A DNA stretch of 64,000 bases from Melioribacteraceae bacterium (GTDB lineage Bacteria; Bacteroidota; Ignavibacteria; Ignavibacteriales; Melioribacteraceae), in NCBI GenBank assembly GCA_016927595.1, contig JAFGMI010000019.1, positions 1 to 64,000 on the forward strand, in the 5' to 3' direction. The translations under genes and the position numbers were made by a program. Each line of letters opens with the position of its first letter. Positions within the stretch are counted from its first letter, which is position 1. The notes beneath the pieces were generated by a model. That model saw only the letters and a program-made list of their open reading frames with translations, made no database searches and was not told where the DNA came from. Shown one piece after another: positions 38,701 through 49,771 of the stretch.

Positions 38701-39759
38701 ATGAAATTAACGGTAAAAGATGTCGCCGACTTAGTCGGCGGCACTATTAATGGTGATCCGGATTGTGAGATATCGAATGTCTCTAAAATTCATGAAGCTG
38801 CTAAAGGCGATTTAACCTTCCTGTATCTGTCATCATATGAAAAATACATCGACACCACTTCTGCTTCCGCTGTTATTGTAAAGAAAGGTCAGGCAAAAAA
38901 AAGAGACGATTTAACACTAATTGAAGTTGATAAACCTGAACTGGCATTTCAAATTGTAATCAGGAAATATTTTACCTATAAACTAAAAATTAACGGGATT
39001 GACCCTTCAGCATCTATAGACGAAGGTGTTGTGCTGGGTAAAAATGTCAGTATCGGAAAAAATGTGGTCGTTTCAGCTAATTGCTCCGTGGGTGATAATT
39101 CTACAATAATGCACAATACTGTTCTTCTCGATAATGTTAAAATTGGTGCTTCGACTTTGATCTACCCGAATGTAACAGTACGGGAGAATTGTATTATAGG
39201 CAATGAAGTAATAATTCATTCCGGAACTGTGATAGGTTCAGACGGATTCGGATACGCACCGCGAAGTGAAGGCGGTTACGATAAGATTCCTCAAATCGGG
39301 AATGTGGTACTGGAAGATGAGGTTGAGATCGGTTCAAATGTATCAATAGACAGAGCTGCTATCGGATCGACAATAATTAAAAAAGGGACAAAGATTGATA
39401 ACCTGGTACAGATTGCACACAACGTTGAAGTGGGTGAAAATACAGCCATTTCGGCTCAGGCCGGAATAGCAGGAAGCACAAAATTAGGTAAAAATTGTAT
39501 ACTGGCAGGTCAGGTGGGAATAACGGGACACATCGAAATAACAGACGGAGTAATTATCGGTGCCCAGAGCGGTATTTCGAAAACCATTACCAAACCAGGA
39601 AAGTATTTCGGCTACCCGGCAAAGGAATTGGGTCAGAGTTTAAGACTGGAAGGACATTTTAGAAATTTTCCTCTGTATGTTGAGAGAATAAAAAAGCTCG
39701 AGACTGAAATTGATTCACTAAAAAAGCAACTGGATAAAATAACCGAGGGTGATAAATAA
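38701..39759 (+). CDS. lpxD: UDP-3-O-(3-hydroxymyristoyl)glucosamine N-acyltransferase
   Basis: Hexapeptide repeats; GSDGFGYAPRSEGGYDKIPQIG, IDRAAIGSTII...HNVEVGENTAISAQAGIAG. Confidence 0.95.
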   Translation: MKLTVKDVADLVGGTINGDPDCEISNVSKIHEAAKGDLTFLYLSSYEKYIDTTSASAVIVKKGQAKKRDDLTLIEVDKPELAFQIVIRKYFTYKLKINGIDPSASIDEGVVLGKNVSIGKNVVVSANCSVGDNSTIMHNTVLLDNVKIGASTLIYPNVTVRENCIIGNEVIIHSGTVIGSDGFGYAPRSEGGYDKIPQIGNVVLEDEVEIGSNVSIDRAAIGSTIIKKGTKIDNLVQIAHNVEVGENTAISAQAGIAGSTKLGKNCILAGQVGITGHIEITDGVIIGAQSGISKTITKPGKYFGYPAKELGQSLRLEGHFRNFPLYVERIKKLETEIDSLKKQLDKITEGDK

Positions 39760-41180
39760 TGCTACAAATGCAGCGAAGTATTAAGAAACCGATTTCAATT
39801 TCAGGTGCAGGTCTGCATACCGGAACTTCCTGTACCATGACATTCAAACCGGCTCCTGAAAATTACGGAATCAAATTCGTAAGGACTGATATGGGCGCCA
39901 GTCCGGAAATTCCTGCTACAACTGATTATGTTATAGACACATCCCGCGGCACGACGCTTGGTATTGGTGATGCTAAAGTGCACACGGTTGAACACGTGCT
40001 CTCTGCTGTGGTAGGTTTACAGATAGACAATATTAGAATTGAACTCGATGGCATTGAACCTCCGGTCGGTGACGGTAGCGCTATGCCGTATGTTGAAAAA
40101 TTGCTCGAGAGTGGTTTTGTGGAACAGGCTGAACCGAAAGACTATCTCATAATCGATGAAACTGTAATGTATCATGATGAGGATGCTCAAATTGATATAG
40201 TCGCTCTTCCTATGGACGATTACAGAATAAGCGTGATGGTCGACTATAAAAATCCTGCTCTAGGCAGTCAGCACTCCGGTTTATTCAGCCTGGAAAAAGA
40301 ATTTGTAAGCGAGTTTGCGCCTACCAGAACATTTTGTTTCCTGAGCGAAGTTGAAGCTCTCGCCGATCAGGGTCTTATAAAGGGAGGCAACCTTGATAAC
40401 GCAGTTGTTATTGTAGATCATGAAGTTAAGCAGGACCGTCTGGACGCATTAACAAAAAAGTTAGGTTTAACCGATTCAATATCAGTTGGTAAAAACGGAT
40501 TCCTTAATGAGAAAAGTCTTCGTTTTAAAAATGAACCTGTAAGACACAAGTTGCTCGATATGATCGGCGATTTAGCATTGATAGGCGCTCCGATAAAAGC
40601 GCAAATTCTTGCAGCCCGCCCCGGACACAAAGCAAATATCGAGTTTGCAAAAAAAATAAGAAAGCTTTATCAGCAAAAAAAACTTGTTAAGAAATATCAG
40701 AATGTTAAAAAGGAAGGCGTTGTTTTAGATACAAATGCGATCATGAAAATTCTTCCGCATCGCTATCCTTTCCTTCTGGTAGATAAGATAGTGGATCTTC
40801 AATTCGATAAAAAAGTAACCGGTATAAAATCTGTAACAATGAACGAATTATTCTTCCAGGGACACTTCCCTGGTCAGCCTGTTATGCCGGGTGTATTAAT
40901 TATTGAAGCAATGGCACAATGCGGCGGTATACTTCTTTTAAATTCTTTCCCGGATCCGTCTGAAAAACTTGTGATGTTCATGAAAATTGATAATGCAAAA
41001 TTCAGGAAACCCGTCGTACCCGGCGATCAGCTTGTAATGGAAGCTGAATTAGTCGAGAAAAAATCAAAATATGTTTCAATCAGGGGGAAAGCTTTTGTAG
41101 ATACTAAAATTGTCGCAGAAGCTGAATTTATGGCTGCGATAGTGGATAAAGAAAATAAGGAAGCTCAACAGTATGATTGA
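39759..41180 (+). CDS. lpxC/fabZ: Bifunctional UDP-3-O-acyl-N-acetylglucosamine deacetylase / 3-hydroxyacyl-ACP dehydratase
   Basis: LpxC N-half (SGAGLHTG, VHTVEHVLSA, KGGNLDNAVV, HKLLDMIGDLAL) fused to FabZ (IMKILPHRYPFLLVDKI, FFQGHFPGQPVMPGVLIIEAMAQ). Confidence 0.95.
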   Translation: MLQMQRSIKKPISISGAGLHTGTSCTMTFKPAPENYGIKFVRTDMGASPEIPATTDYVIDTSRGTTLGIGDAKVHTVEHVLSAVVGLQIDNIRIELDGIEPPVGDGSAMPYVEKLLESGFVEQAEPKDYLIIDETVMYHDEDAQIDIVALPMDDYRISVMVDYKNPALGSQHSGLFSLEKEFVSEFAPTRTFCFLSEVEALADQGLIKGGNLDNAVVIVDHEVKQDRLDALTKKLGLTDSISVGKNGFLNEKSLRFKNEPVRHKLLDMIGDLALIGAPIKAQILAARPGHKANIEFAKKIRKLYQQKKLVKKYQNVKKEGVVLDTNAIMKILPHRYPFLLVDKIVDLQFDKKVTGIKSVTMNELFFQGHFPGQPVMPGVLIIEAMAQCGGILLLNSFPDPSEKLVMFMKIDNAKFRKPVVPGDQLVMEAELVEKKSKYVSIRGKAFVDTKIVAEAEFMAAIVDKENKEAQQYD

Positions 41181-41949
41181 ACAACATCCTACTGCCATCA
41201 TTGCTAGAAATGCGCAACTGGGTAGTAATATTTCCGTAGGACCATTTGTTTATATTGAAGATGATGTTGAAATAGGCGATAATTGTAAGATTGGTCCTCA
41301 TGTATGTATTTACAGCGGGGCAATAATCGGCAATAATGTAAATATTCTCCAGGGCGCTTCAATATCCAACATTCCCCAGGACCTTAAGTATGCCGGTGAA
41401 AAGGCTCAATTTTATATCGGCGACAATACGATTATCAGAGAATTTGTTACGCTGCATAAGGGTACTTCGGAAACAGGTTTTTCAAGAATCGGCAGCAATT
41501 GTCTTCTTATGGCTTATACACACGTAGCTCACGACTGTATCGTCGGCGATAATTGTATTATAGCAAATTCCGTACAAATAGGCGGACACGTTGAAATAGA
41601 AAGCAACGTGATTATCGGAGGAGCTACACCAGTTCATCAGTTCAGCAAAATAGGGCAGCATGCAATGATTGGCGGCGGCTTTAGAGTAATTGCTGATGTT
41701 CCGCCGTATGTACTGGCAGCCGGTGAACCGTTAAAATATTCCGGTTTGAATGTTGTGGGTTTACGAAGAAGAGGATTTTCAAATGAAGATATTGCCTCAC
41801 TGAAAGATGCATACAACCTTCTTTACAGTTCGGGGCTGAATATTTCACAGGCTAAAATAAAAATTGCAGAAGTTTATATAGATCATCCTTTAGTAAAAAA
41901 CATTCTAGACTTTCTGGAAAGAAGTAACAGAACCATAATAAGAAAATGA
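41173..41949 (+). CDS. lpxA: Acyl-ACP--UDP-N-acetylglucosamine O-acyltransferase
   Basis: Hexapeptide repeats; LMAYTHVAHDCIVGD, IGGHVEI, FSNEDIASLKDAYNLLYSSGL. Confidence 0.95.
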   Translation: MIEQHPTAIIARNAQLGSNISVGPFVYIEDDVEIGDNCKIGPHVCIYSGAIIGNNVNILQGASISNIPQDLKYAGEKAQFYIGDNTIIREFVTLHKGTSETGFSRIGSNCLLMAYTHVAHDCIVGDNCIIANSVQIGGHVEIESNVIIGGATPVHQFSKIGQHAMIGGGFRVIADVPPYVLAAGEPLKYSGLNVVGLRRRGFSNEDIASLKDAYNLLYSSGLNISQAKIKIAEVYIDHPLVKNILDFLERSNRTIIRK

Positions 41950-42695
41950 TTTGGCACTTAATATCAGATGGTGAGAAATCCGGCAGTTACAATATGGGAG
42001 TCGACATTGAGCTCGCAAAAAACTGCCCGGACGATGAGGCTTTCCTAAGGCTTTATCGGTGGAAACCTTATTGCATTTCATTAGGAGCCAATCAGGATAA
42101 AAGTGATCTGGATATTGCGAAGGTTGAACGTGACGGACTCGAAATAGTAAAACGACCAACCGGCGGCAGAGCTGTACTTCATGCAGAGGAACTTACTTAC
42201 TCAGTAAATTTACCGACAAGCATCGGTCTAACAGCAAAAGAAATATACAATAAAATCTCGGTTTCGATTATAAAAGGGCTTCAGCTTTTCGACCCGGCAT
42301 TTAATGATCTTACATTGGAGGATGAAACACCGTTTTTCCCTGCCTTATTAAAGAAACCCGAGGGTATACTGTGTTTCAGCACTACATCGAAAAATGAAAT
42401 TAAGTACAGAAACATGAAGCTGGTAGGCAGTGCACAAAGAAAATTGAACAACGTTATTCTTCAGCACGGATCAATACTATGCGGTAAATATCACAGAAGA
42501 CTAACCGGATATTTAAACCCGAGCGGTGTAAAAGAGAACCACCTTGATTCAGTAACAACCGAAATCGAATCTGTTACCGGTAAAAATGTTGACTACAGTA
42601 TTTTGAGAAAATGTATCGTTGAAGGCTTCAAACAAACATGGCAAATAGAAGAGATGATAATATTAAATTACTCTCTGCTGCCGGAATACAATTAA
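41946..42695 (+). CDS. Lipoate--protein ligase A / biotin-lipoyl ligase family
   Basis: KRPTGGRAVLHAEELTYSV, KLVGSAQRKLNNVILQHGSIL. Confidence 0.85.
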   Translation: MIWHLISDGEKSGSYNMGVDIELAKNCPDDEAFLRLYRWKPYCISLGANQDKSDLDIAKVERDGLEIVKRPTGGRAVLHAEELTYSVNLPTSIGLTAKEIYNKISVSIIKGLQLFDPAFNDLTLEDETPFFPALLKKPEGILCFSTTSKNEIKYRNMKLVGSAQRKLNNVILQHGSILCGKYHRRLTGYLNPSGVKENHLDSVTTEIESVTGKNVDYSILRKCIVEGFKQTWQIEEMIILNYSLLPEYN

Positions 42696-42712
42696 ATAAA
42701 CCCGCTTAAAAA

Positions 42713-43792
42713 ATGAAATTTTATTTTTTATTACTATATATCATCACAACTCTATTCGTGTACGCTCAGAACAATCTTAAAATAGTAAAACATCTGGAGG
42801 GAATTACTGTCTATGATGTCTGCGGAGATGGTCAGAACATCTGGGCAGCCACCAACGGCAACGGTGTATTTGCGTATTCGGAGAAAAATCAGAAATGGAC
42901 CAATTACTCAACTATGAATAATAGATTACAAATAGATTTTTTTTATTCGATAGATGCTAGTAAGGATTACGTTTTTGCCGGTTCTACAGACGGCATATTT
43001 ATTCTGAACAAAAAAAGAAATAACTGGAGTAAAAGAAAATTCGGCAAAGGCGGACAGTTAAGCAACTGGATACGTTCAGTAAAATATGATGAAATAGATA
43101 ATGTTGCCTGGATCGGCAGATTTAAGTATTTGTCGAAGTTCGATATTAAAAACAGGCGTTTTGTTGATTACGACTTAACCGCAAACGGGGACGAAAAGAC
43201 CAATACTATAAAAGTTATTCAGGTGGACGGTGACAGTCTGGTCTGGTTCGGAACGGAAAACGGTCTCCATAAATACGATAAATCCCGAAGTCTTGAAGAA
43301 CCGGGAACCGTTACGTTTTATGACAACAGTAAAAACTATTTCCGTGGCGAAGGCGATGCAGTTTCAATCTCTGCAATTCTGATTGAACAGAATTATGTAT
43401 GGATCGGTCTTGATGAATTTATAACTAAATTGAAACCTGAGTATAATGTGGGTGGAGTTTACAGATTCGACAGGCGCAACGAGTGGCTCCGCTTTGATGT
43501 CAGTTCTGGTCTGGGAGGAAATGGTATTTCGGATATTGTAAGAACAGGTAATTTTTTGTGGGTGTCGCTTTACCAATTCAGCATGAATTCGAAAGAACAA
43601 TACGGAAGGGGTCTTGCGCTTATAAACAGGTTAACCGAGGAAGTGATCCCTTTACGTGAATCTTCGCTGCCAACTACTGTTTTTGCAATGCATTACGACG
43701 GGAAATATATTTGGTTTGCTGCCGATAATGGTTTGTATCAGTTAGATTTATCCAATACTTTTGTAAGTGAGATTAAGAACTTGCAGGAATAA
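42713..43792 (+). CDS. Secreted beta-propeller (two-component-regulator-propeller-like) protein
   Basis: Signal peptide and repeated NIWAATNGNGVFAYSEKN / VWFGTENGLHKYDKS / IWFAADNGLYQLDLS units. Confidence 0.75.
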   Translation: MKFYFLLLYIITTLFVYAQNNLKIVKHLEGITVYDVCGDGQNIWAATNGNGVFAYSEKNQKWTNYSTMNNRLQIDFFYSIDASKDYVFAGSTDGIFILNKKRNNWSKRKFGKGGQLSNWIRSVKYDEIDNVAWIGRFKYLSKFDIKNRRFVDYDLTANGDEKTNTIKVIQVDGDSLVWFGTENGLHKYDKSRSLEEPGTVTFYDNSKNYFRGEGDAVSISAILIEQNYVWIGLDEFITKLKPEYNVGGVYRFDRRNEWLRFDVSSGLGGNGISDIVRTGNFLWVSLYQFSMNSKEQYGRGLALINRLTEEVIPLRESSLPTTVFAMHYDGKYIWFAADNGLYQLDLSNTFVSEIKNLQE

Positions 43793-43794
43793 TT

Positions 43795-44790
43795 ATGATT
43801 AAATTCACAAAAAGTGAAATCAAAAATATTAAAGATATATTCGCCGGGAAAAAGATTGCAATCATCGGTGATATGATGCTGGATGGTTATTACTGGGGTG
43901 ATGTAAAAAAAATTTCACCTGAAGCTCCTGTACCCGTAGTTGAAATTGAAGATGAGTTTTTCAGGTTCGGCGGTGCCGCAAACGTAGCATTAAACATAAA
44001 TGCGCTCGGCGGTATCCCCTATCCAATCGGTGTGATCGGAGATGATCAGGAGGGGAAAATTTTTACCGGACTTATCAACAATAACAATATTATTGACGAT
44101 GGTATTGTTATAACCGACAAAAGACCAACAACTGTTAAAATAAGAGTTATAGCAAACAGCCAGCACCTGGTAAGAATCGATAAGGAACTAAAGGATTACC
44201 TGAACCCTGAAATTGAATCCCTGATCCTCAATAGGTTTAATGAAATAATCGATGAAACAGATGCTGTTATTTTACAGGATTACAACAAAGGTGTTTTAAG
44301 CAGGAAAGTTATTGAAAGTATTATCGGGACCGCTAAAAACAAAAATAAAATCGTTAATGTCGATCCTAAGTTTCTAAACTTTTTCGCTTATAATAATGTT
44401 GATGTATTTAAACCGAATAAAAAGGAAACTGAAGACGCTTTAAATATCCGAATAGTTGATGATACTGACATTGAGAAAGCCGGAGAATTGATTATTCAGA
44501 AATTAGGTGCCCAAAACATATTGCTGACGCTTGGTTCTAAAGGCACAGCATTGTTTGACAGAAATGGCGGAATTCTCAGAATACCCACGAGAGCCCGGAA
44601 GGTTGCTGATGTTTCGGGTGCAGGTGATACAGTAATCGCAACACTAACGATGGCTATGTCGGCTGGATTTTCAGTGGAAAAAAGTGCTTACCTTGCTAAT
44701 TTTGCCGGCGGTCTGGTATGCGAAGAAATGGGGATAGTCCCTATTGAACTTGACCACTTTATAAATGAGTTGACTGAAGAATACAAATGA
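43795..44790 (+). CDS. rfaE1: D-glycero-beta-D-manno-heptose-7-phosphate kinase (PfkB family)
   Basis: IIGDMMLDGYYWGDVKKISPEAPVPVVEI; DVSGAGDTVIATL. Confidence 0.92.
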   Translation: MIKFTKSEIKNIKDIFAGKKIAIIGDMMLDGYYWGDVKKISPEAPVPVVEIEDEFFRFGGAANVALNINALGGIPYPIGVIGDDQEGKIFTGLINNNNIIDDGIVITDKRPTTVKIRVIANSQHLVRIDKELKDYLNPEIESLILNRFNEIIDETDAVILQDYNKGVLSRKVIESIIGTAKNKNKIVNVDPKFLNFFAYNNVDVFKPNKKETEDALNIRIVDDTDIEKAGELIIQKLGAQNILLTLGSKGTALFDRNGGILRIPTRARKVADVSGAGDTVIATLTMAMSAGFSVEKSAYLANFAGGLVCEEMGIVPIELDHFINELTEEYK

Positions 44791-45269
44791 ATAATATAAT
44801 TACAGACAGAAACAAATTGATAGAACTCAGAAAAAAGTTGAAGTCTGACGGTAAAAAAATTGTGTTTACTAACGGTTGCTTCGATATTATTCATGCCGGA
44901 CATATTGATTACCTTACTAAAGCAAAGGCTTTGGGTGACGTTTTAATAGTTGCATTAAATTCGGATGAGTCGGTTAAAAGAATAAAAGGAAAAAACAGAC
45001 CTATCGCTGAATTGAGCGAAAGGCTTTTTGTTGTCTCGCAGATAAAAGCTGTTGACTATGTAACGGTATTTGAAGAAGATACGCCCGGCGAAATAATTGC
45101 GCAGCTCGTTCCGGATATACTAGTAAAAGGTGCCGACTGGGATATAGATAAAATTGTGGGACGCGATATTGTAGAGAAACACGGCGGTATTGTAAAAAAT
45201 ATCGAGTTTAAGTATAATCAATCAACAAGTACAATAATCAGCAAAATTATTGATTTACAAAAAGATTAA
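44787..45269 (+). CDS. rfaE2: D-glycero-beta-D-manno-heptose 1-phosphate adenylyltransferase
   Basis: VFTNGCFDIIHAGHIDYL; KGADWDIDKIVGRDIVEKHGG. Confidence 0.93.
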   Translation: MNNIITDRNKLIELRKKLKSDGKKIVFTNGCFDIIHAGHIDYLTKAKALGDVLIVALNSDESVKRIKGKNRPIAELSERLFVVSQIKAVDYVTVFEEDTPGEIIAQLVPDILVKGADWDIDKIVGRDIVEKHGGIVKNIEFKYNQSTSTIISKIIDLQKD

Positions 45270-45271
45270 AA

Positions 45272-48200
45272 TTGCAGAAGAAAAAAAAAGAACGGACCAT
45301 ATTCCACAAAACTGTGAATGGGGTTATACTATTCGCTCTGGGTGCTATTTTTTTAATTACTCTGTTGTTCGGTTTTTCTCAGACAAAGACATTTCGTGAA
45401 TACCTTCGTGAATCCATAATAGAAAATGTCAATTCATCAATTGACGGCAGGCTGTCGATAGAAAATATTGAAGGTTCGATTTTTACGTCGCTTAAATTAA
45501 TAAACGTAACTCTTGAATCGAATTACGATACAGTCTTAAACACAGATAAAATTGTGATGCATTTCAGTCCCTTGCATCTGTTGCTCAAAAAATTGTACTT
45601 CCGGAAAGTTTCAGTAAACAATTTATTTTTTAACTATAGGGAAATTGAAAAAGGCACCTGGAATCTGAACAGTCTTGCCAAAGCTGAAACAAACGATACA
45701 GTTGCAATTGGTCCGGAGGTGAAAATTGCAGAACCTGAAGAATCCACTTTTCCCTTCACAATTCAAATCAATAGTCTTTCGTTAGCCAATCTGAATTTTT
45801 CGCTTCAAAGCTACGAAAATTTATATTCGAAAGACATTTACAGCAAAGCTGATTTTAATAATATACAAGTCCTCAATTTGAATTTAGAAGCAAGGACATT
45901 TGCTGACTTTTCATCAAAGGATATTCAATTTGTATTAAACAATCTTTCGTTCGATTCAAACATCAAATTACTTGATCATGTTCACCTGTCGGGAGCTTTT
46001 CATCTTACCGATGAAATGACTTCGATTAATAAATTGAATCTCGAAACAAGTCACACTAACCTGAAAGTAGATACAAAAATTGATGGTCTTAACCTTTTCG
46101 AAAAAGTGGAATATGAAAATTTTGAAAACTATCCGGTTGAATTATATGTTAAGGCTGAACCTTTTTTATTTGAGGACATGTCAAGTTTGCTCGAAAGCAC
46201 TTCACTGCTGAGAGGCAAGGTTAATTTTGAATTAGAAGCTGAAGGTAATTACGGTGATCTTATTATTACTAATTTAATTGCAAATTATGAAAACACTGAA
46301 CTAATCGGCGAAGGAACACTAAAAAATTTACAGCACCCGGATGATCTGTTTATTAAATTCAGATTTAATAATTCCCGGGTTCAATACGACGACATTATTC
46401 AACTCCTGCCTGATCTTGAACTGCCTGATTTCGAGGATCTTGAGCTGAGTAGATTTGATTTGTCCTTTGAAGGTTCTCCCCTGAATTTTTCAGCAGATTT
46501 AGATGCTGATGTGTCTGAAGGCAGTTTAAGTCTTCAGGCTGAATTGGATCTGGCATCAGTAATACCTCTTTATAACATCAGGTTCAAGACCGATAATCTT
46601 AATCTTGAAAATATTATCAGCATCAATTCTGCGATAAATTCGGAAGGCAGATTGGTTGGTTCGGGATTCGATCCGTCGGACCTTAACAGCAATTTAAATT
46701 TCATTGCGCATAAGAGCAGTATCAACGGATATGATCTTGATTCTCTGAACCTGCAACTCACTTCTGAATCAAAGAATATCGAACTTGATTTCAGTGGAAT
46801 TATAAACGATGCACGAAGCGAAGTAGCTGGTAACCTTGACTTGCAGGATATTAATAGTCCTGTATACAATCTTACCGGCAATGTAAGACAACTGGATATT
46901 TCAAAATTTACTGATGAAAGCAAAGATCTCTCATTCCTGAACTTTACCTTTACATCTGAAGGTGAAAATTTTTCGCTCGATGATATAAATGGCGACTTCA
47001 CGCTGGAATTTGATGAATCGACGTATAGTGATAAATACTTCGATCACGCTTCCGTTGAATTGCAACTTGCAAAGAACCAGAACCATCGTGAAATAAATCT
47101 CCGTTCGAATCTGATTGATTTTAATATTGAAGGCGAATTTTCTCTCGAAGATGCCATAAGTGTTATCTCCTATCAGTCAGAAACTATAGGGGAAATAATG
47201 TCATCCAAAGTCGATGAGCTGAATCCCGTTATAAATTCTGAAGAACCGGATACGGATATTATTATCTCAGTAAATAATGATATCGTTAGCAAAAAATTAG
47301 CTTTTAACTACGATTTTGAATTTAAAAGTTTTGATCTAATAGCGGCCTTAATGGGCGAAGATGATTTTGGCATTAAAGGCGGCGGAAGCGGATTTGTAAA
47401 TAACGATTCGTCAAATTTTTCGGTTAATATGGATTTGGAATTCGATCATTTCTATACTCTCCGGAATAATGAAATTTTATATTTATCCAACCTTGAAAGT
47501 AATATCAATTTCAGCAGGGACAATAGAATTAACGCGTTTGATAATCTGTTCGGCGCTCTTTCGATTAGCTCCGACAGAATTATCGCCGGTTCGAAAGTAA
47601 AGAATTTCAATGCCGACTTCATATTTAACGACAGCAGATTATTTTATAACGTAGATACTGAAATTGATACATTTCTCACCTCCAGCTTCGACGGCTCAAT
47701 TTTATTAAGCCCCGGAATGCAGAGAGTTATAATTAACAGCGCTCTGCTGAACTACAAAGATGTTCAGTGGAAAAACAAACAACAGGCTTTAATCGACTTT
47801 TCTCCCGATTCTCTGGAATTTGTAGATTTTAAACTTTACAATGACTCAACCACCATTTCGATAACCGGACTTTTTACAAGCATCGGCGAAAACGATCTTA
47901 ATTTTTCTATTGATAATATTCCCGGTGATCTGCTGAGTTATTATTTGTTTGATGATAAAAACAGAGGTATTGAATCCACGGGCAATATAACCAGCAGTTT
48001 AACCGGAACTATACAAGATCCCAAATTGGTATTTGATTTCACTGTAAGCGAAATAAAATTAAATAATACGGTGCTGGGAAATTTCCTTCTGTCTGGCAGC
48101 TATTTTAGAGATAATCTGGATTTAAGCATTAAATTTATCGAAAGAAAATCCGACATTAATGAGCCTCAATTCCTGGTTACAGGAAATTTTCCCGTAACTC

Positions 48201-49771
48201 TTTTCCCCGATGAGGGTAATTCATTTATTGATTCGTCACGTTCCTTAACAGTTTTATTGCAGGCAGACGAATTTGATATCGCCTCATTCGGAAGTCTTAT
48301 CCCGATGATTAGTAAGCAGCAAGGCTATTTGAATGGCAACGTAAATCTTAATGGTACAATAGATGATTTAAATTACGACGGATCATTATCATTAAGTAAG
48401 ACAAAATTCTTATCATTGCTTAATAACCTTGAATATAAAGTAGCAGCTTCACTTACTTTCAACGGCAAGGATATTACTGTTGACTCTGTAAAAATTGCAA
48501 ACCTGATCGGGTCCAGATTGAACGGTGAATTAGTAGGTAACGGAAAAATTAAACTTGATGGATTTTTACTCAATGAAATCGACATGAATGTTAGCGGTGG
48601 ACTCGGTGTGCTTGGGAATAGAAGTAAATCGGTTAGCCCTGCTATTTACGGCAATCTCTTCGTACAGGCAAAAGATAAATGGAATTTCACGTATAAACAA
48701 AATAAGAGCAAATTTACAGGAACATTTTTACTTAGAGAAGCCGACTTAACATTTTCTCCTCTGCAAAATTCCTATACATCTTCGGATATAATTTATACGT
48801 TTAAAATAGATTCATCAAAATTGGATAAAGAAGAAATTAAATTTGCAAAACTTGTAAATTCGAAATCATCCGTTAAAGGTAATAAATCCCTTCAAAAATT
48901 TTTCAATTTTGATTATTCGATAAATGTTGAAATTGAGAACGAAGCAAAAATTGAATTCATTCTGTCTCCCTCGTTTAATCAAAAACTTATTGTACTTGCT
49001 GATGGGAACATGCGCTACGAATCGCTGGGAGAAGATTTAAGAGCACAGGGTCAGTTCAACCTGCTTGAAGGATCTAAACTGGAATTTTTCAAAGTCCTCG
49101 ATGCTGAAGGGTACATCCGTTTTGAAACAAGCATTTCTGATCCGTTCCTGAATATTATCGCAACATATACTACTGACTACTACACTACTGTTGATTCACC
49201 TCCCACACCCGTTGCAGTTAAAATGAAAATCAATGGCAGTTTTTCGGAACTCGGCAAGAATCTTACTGCAAGTAAAGATAATATTCTTGTTTACGTAGGC
49301 AGTAAAAATATTTCAGATAATATACCTGATTACAGGTACAGCGAGGTAGACGCTTTGTCGTTTATTCTTATAGGGAGTCCCGCCAACGATCTCAGTAAAG
49401 ACAAGGGAGCTTTTTCAGGATTCGCACAGGAATTATCAGATTCATTTTTAGGCTCTGCTCTTACATCGCTGGTAAATTCAAGAGTCGGTGATGCAATTAA
49501 TGATATAAAATTAAGCACTACCGGACAGGAAACAAGATTAAGTGTTTCAGGTAAAATCGAAAATGTAAGGTATTCGGTCAGTTCCGCATTAAACGATAAG
49601 GATCAGAATACTAATCTGTTTAAGAATATTAATAAAGCAAACATAAGGATTGAATATTTGTTCAGTCCGAAATTTCTTATTAGAATGGAGCGTAAAAATT
49701 CAATCACTGACTTTAGCGGAACAGAAGACAATATATACGAACTTGGTTTAAAATATTTAATAGTGTTTTAA
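45272..49771 (+). CDS. tamB: TamB-like translocation/assembly module protein
   Basis: Single N-terminal TM, about 1500 aa of repetitive beta structure, C-terminal DUF490/TamB-like segment (SDPFLNIIATYTT...YSEVDALSFILIGSP). Confidence 0.82.
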   Translation: MQKKKKERTIFHKTVNGVILFALGAIFLITLLFGFSQTKTFREYLRESIIENVNSSIDGRLSIENIEGSIFTSLKLINVTLESNYDTVLNTDKIVMHFSPLHLLLKKLYFRKVSVNNLFFNYREIEKGTWNLNSLAKAETNDTVAIGPEVKIAEPEESTFPFTIQINSLSLANLNFSLQSYENLYSKDIYSKADFNNIQVLNLNLEARTFADFSSKDIQFVLNNLSFDSNIKLLDHVHLSGAFHLTDEMTSINKLNLETSHTNLKVDTKIDGLNLFEKVEYENFENYPVELYVKAEPFLFEDMSSLLESTSLLRGKVNFELEAEGNYGDLIITNLIANYENTELIGEGTLKNLQHPDDLFIKFRFNNSRVQYDDIIQLLPDLELPDFEDLELSRFDLSFEGSPLNFSADLDADVSEGSLSLQAELDLASVIPLYNIRFKTDNLNLENIISINSAINSEGRLVGSGFDPSDLNSNLNFIAHKSSINGYDLDSLNLQLTSESKNIELDFSGIINDARSEVAGNLDLQDINSPVYNLTGNVRQLDISKFTDESKDLSFLNFTFTSEGENFSLDDINGDFTLEFDESTYSDKYFDHASVELQLAKNQNHREINLRSNLIDFNIEGEFSLEDAISVISYQSETIGEIMSSKVDELNPVINSEEPDTDIIISVNNDIVSKKLAFNYDFEFKSFDLIAALMGEDDFGIKGGGSGFVNNDSSNFSVNMDLEFDHFYTLRNNEILYLSNLESNINFSRDNRINAFDNLFGALSISSDRIIAGSKVKNFNADFIFNDSRLFYNVDTEIDTFLTSSFDGSILLSPGMQRVIINSALLNYKDVQWKNKQQALIDFSPDSLEFVDFKLYNDSTTISITGLFTSIGENDLNFSIDNIPGDLLSYYLFDDKNRGIESTGNITSSLTGTIQDPKLVFDFTVSEIKLNNTVLGNFLLSGSYFRDNLDLSIKFIERKSDINEPQFLVTGNFPVTLFPDEGNSFIDSSRSLTVLLQADEFDIASFGSLIPMISKQQGYLNGNVNLNGTIDDLNYDGSLSLSKTKFLSLLNNLEYKVAASLTFNGKDITVDSVKIANLIGSRLNGELVGNGKIKLDGFLLNEIDMNVSGGLGVLGNRSKSVSPAIYGNLFVQAKDKWNFTYKQNKSKFTGTFLLREADLTFSPLQNSYTSSDIIYTFKIDSSKLDKEEIKFAKLVNSKSSVKGNKSLQKFFNFDYSINVEIENEAKIEFILSPSFNQKLIVLADGNMRYESLGEDLRAQGQFNLLEGSKLEFFKVLDAEGYIRFETSISDPFLNIIATYTTDYYTTVDSPPTPVAVKMKINGSFSELGKNLTASKDNILVYVGSKNISDNIPDYRYSEVDALSFILIGSPANDLSKDKGAFSGFAQELSDSFLGSALTSLVNSRVGDAINDIKLSTTGQETRLSVSGKIENVRYSVSSALNDKDQNTNLFKNINKANIRIEYLFSPKFLIRMERKNSITDFSGTEDNIYELGLKYLIVF

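Noticed and set aside
46570-47001. 143-aa minus ORF inside tamB
   Set aside because: Antisense to a strong 1499-aa CDS; Ser/Leu-rich shadow frame.
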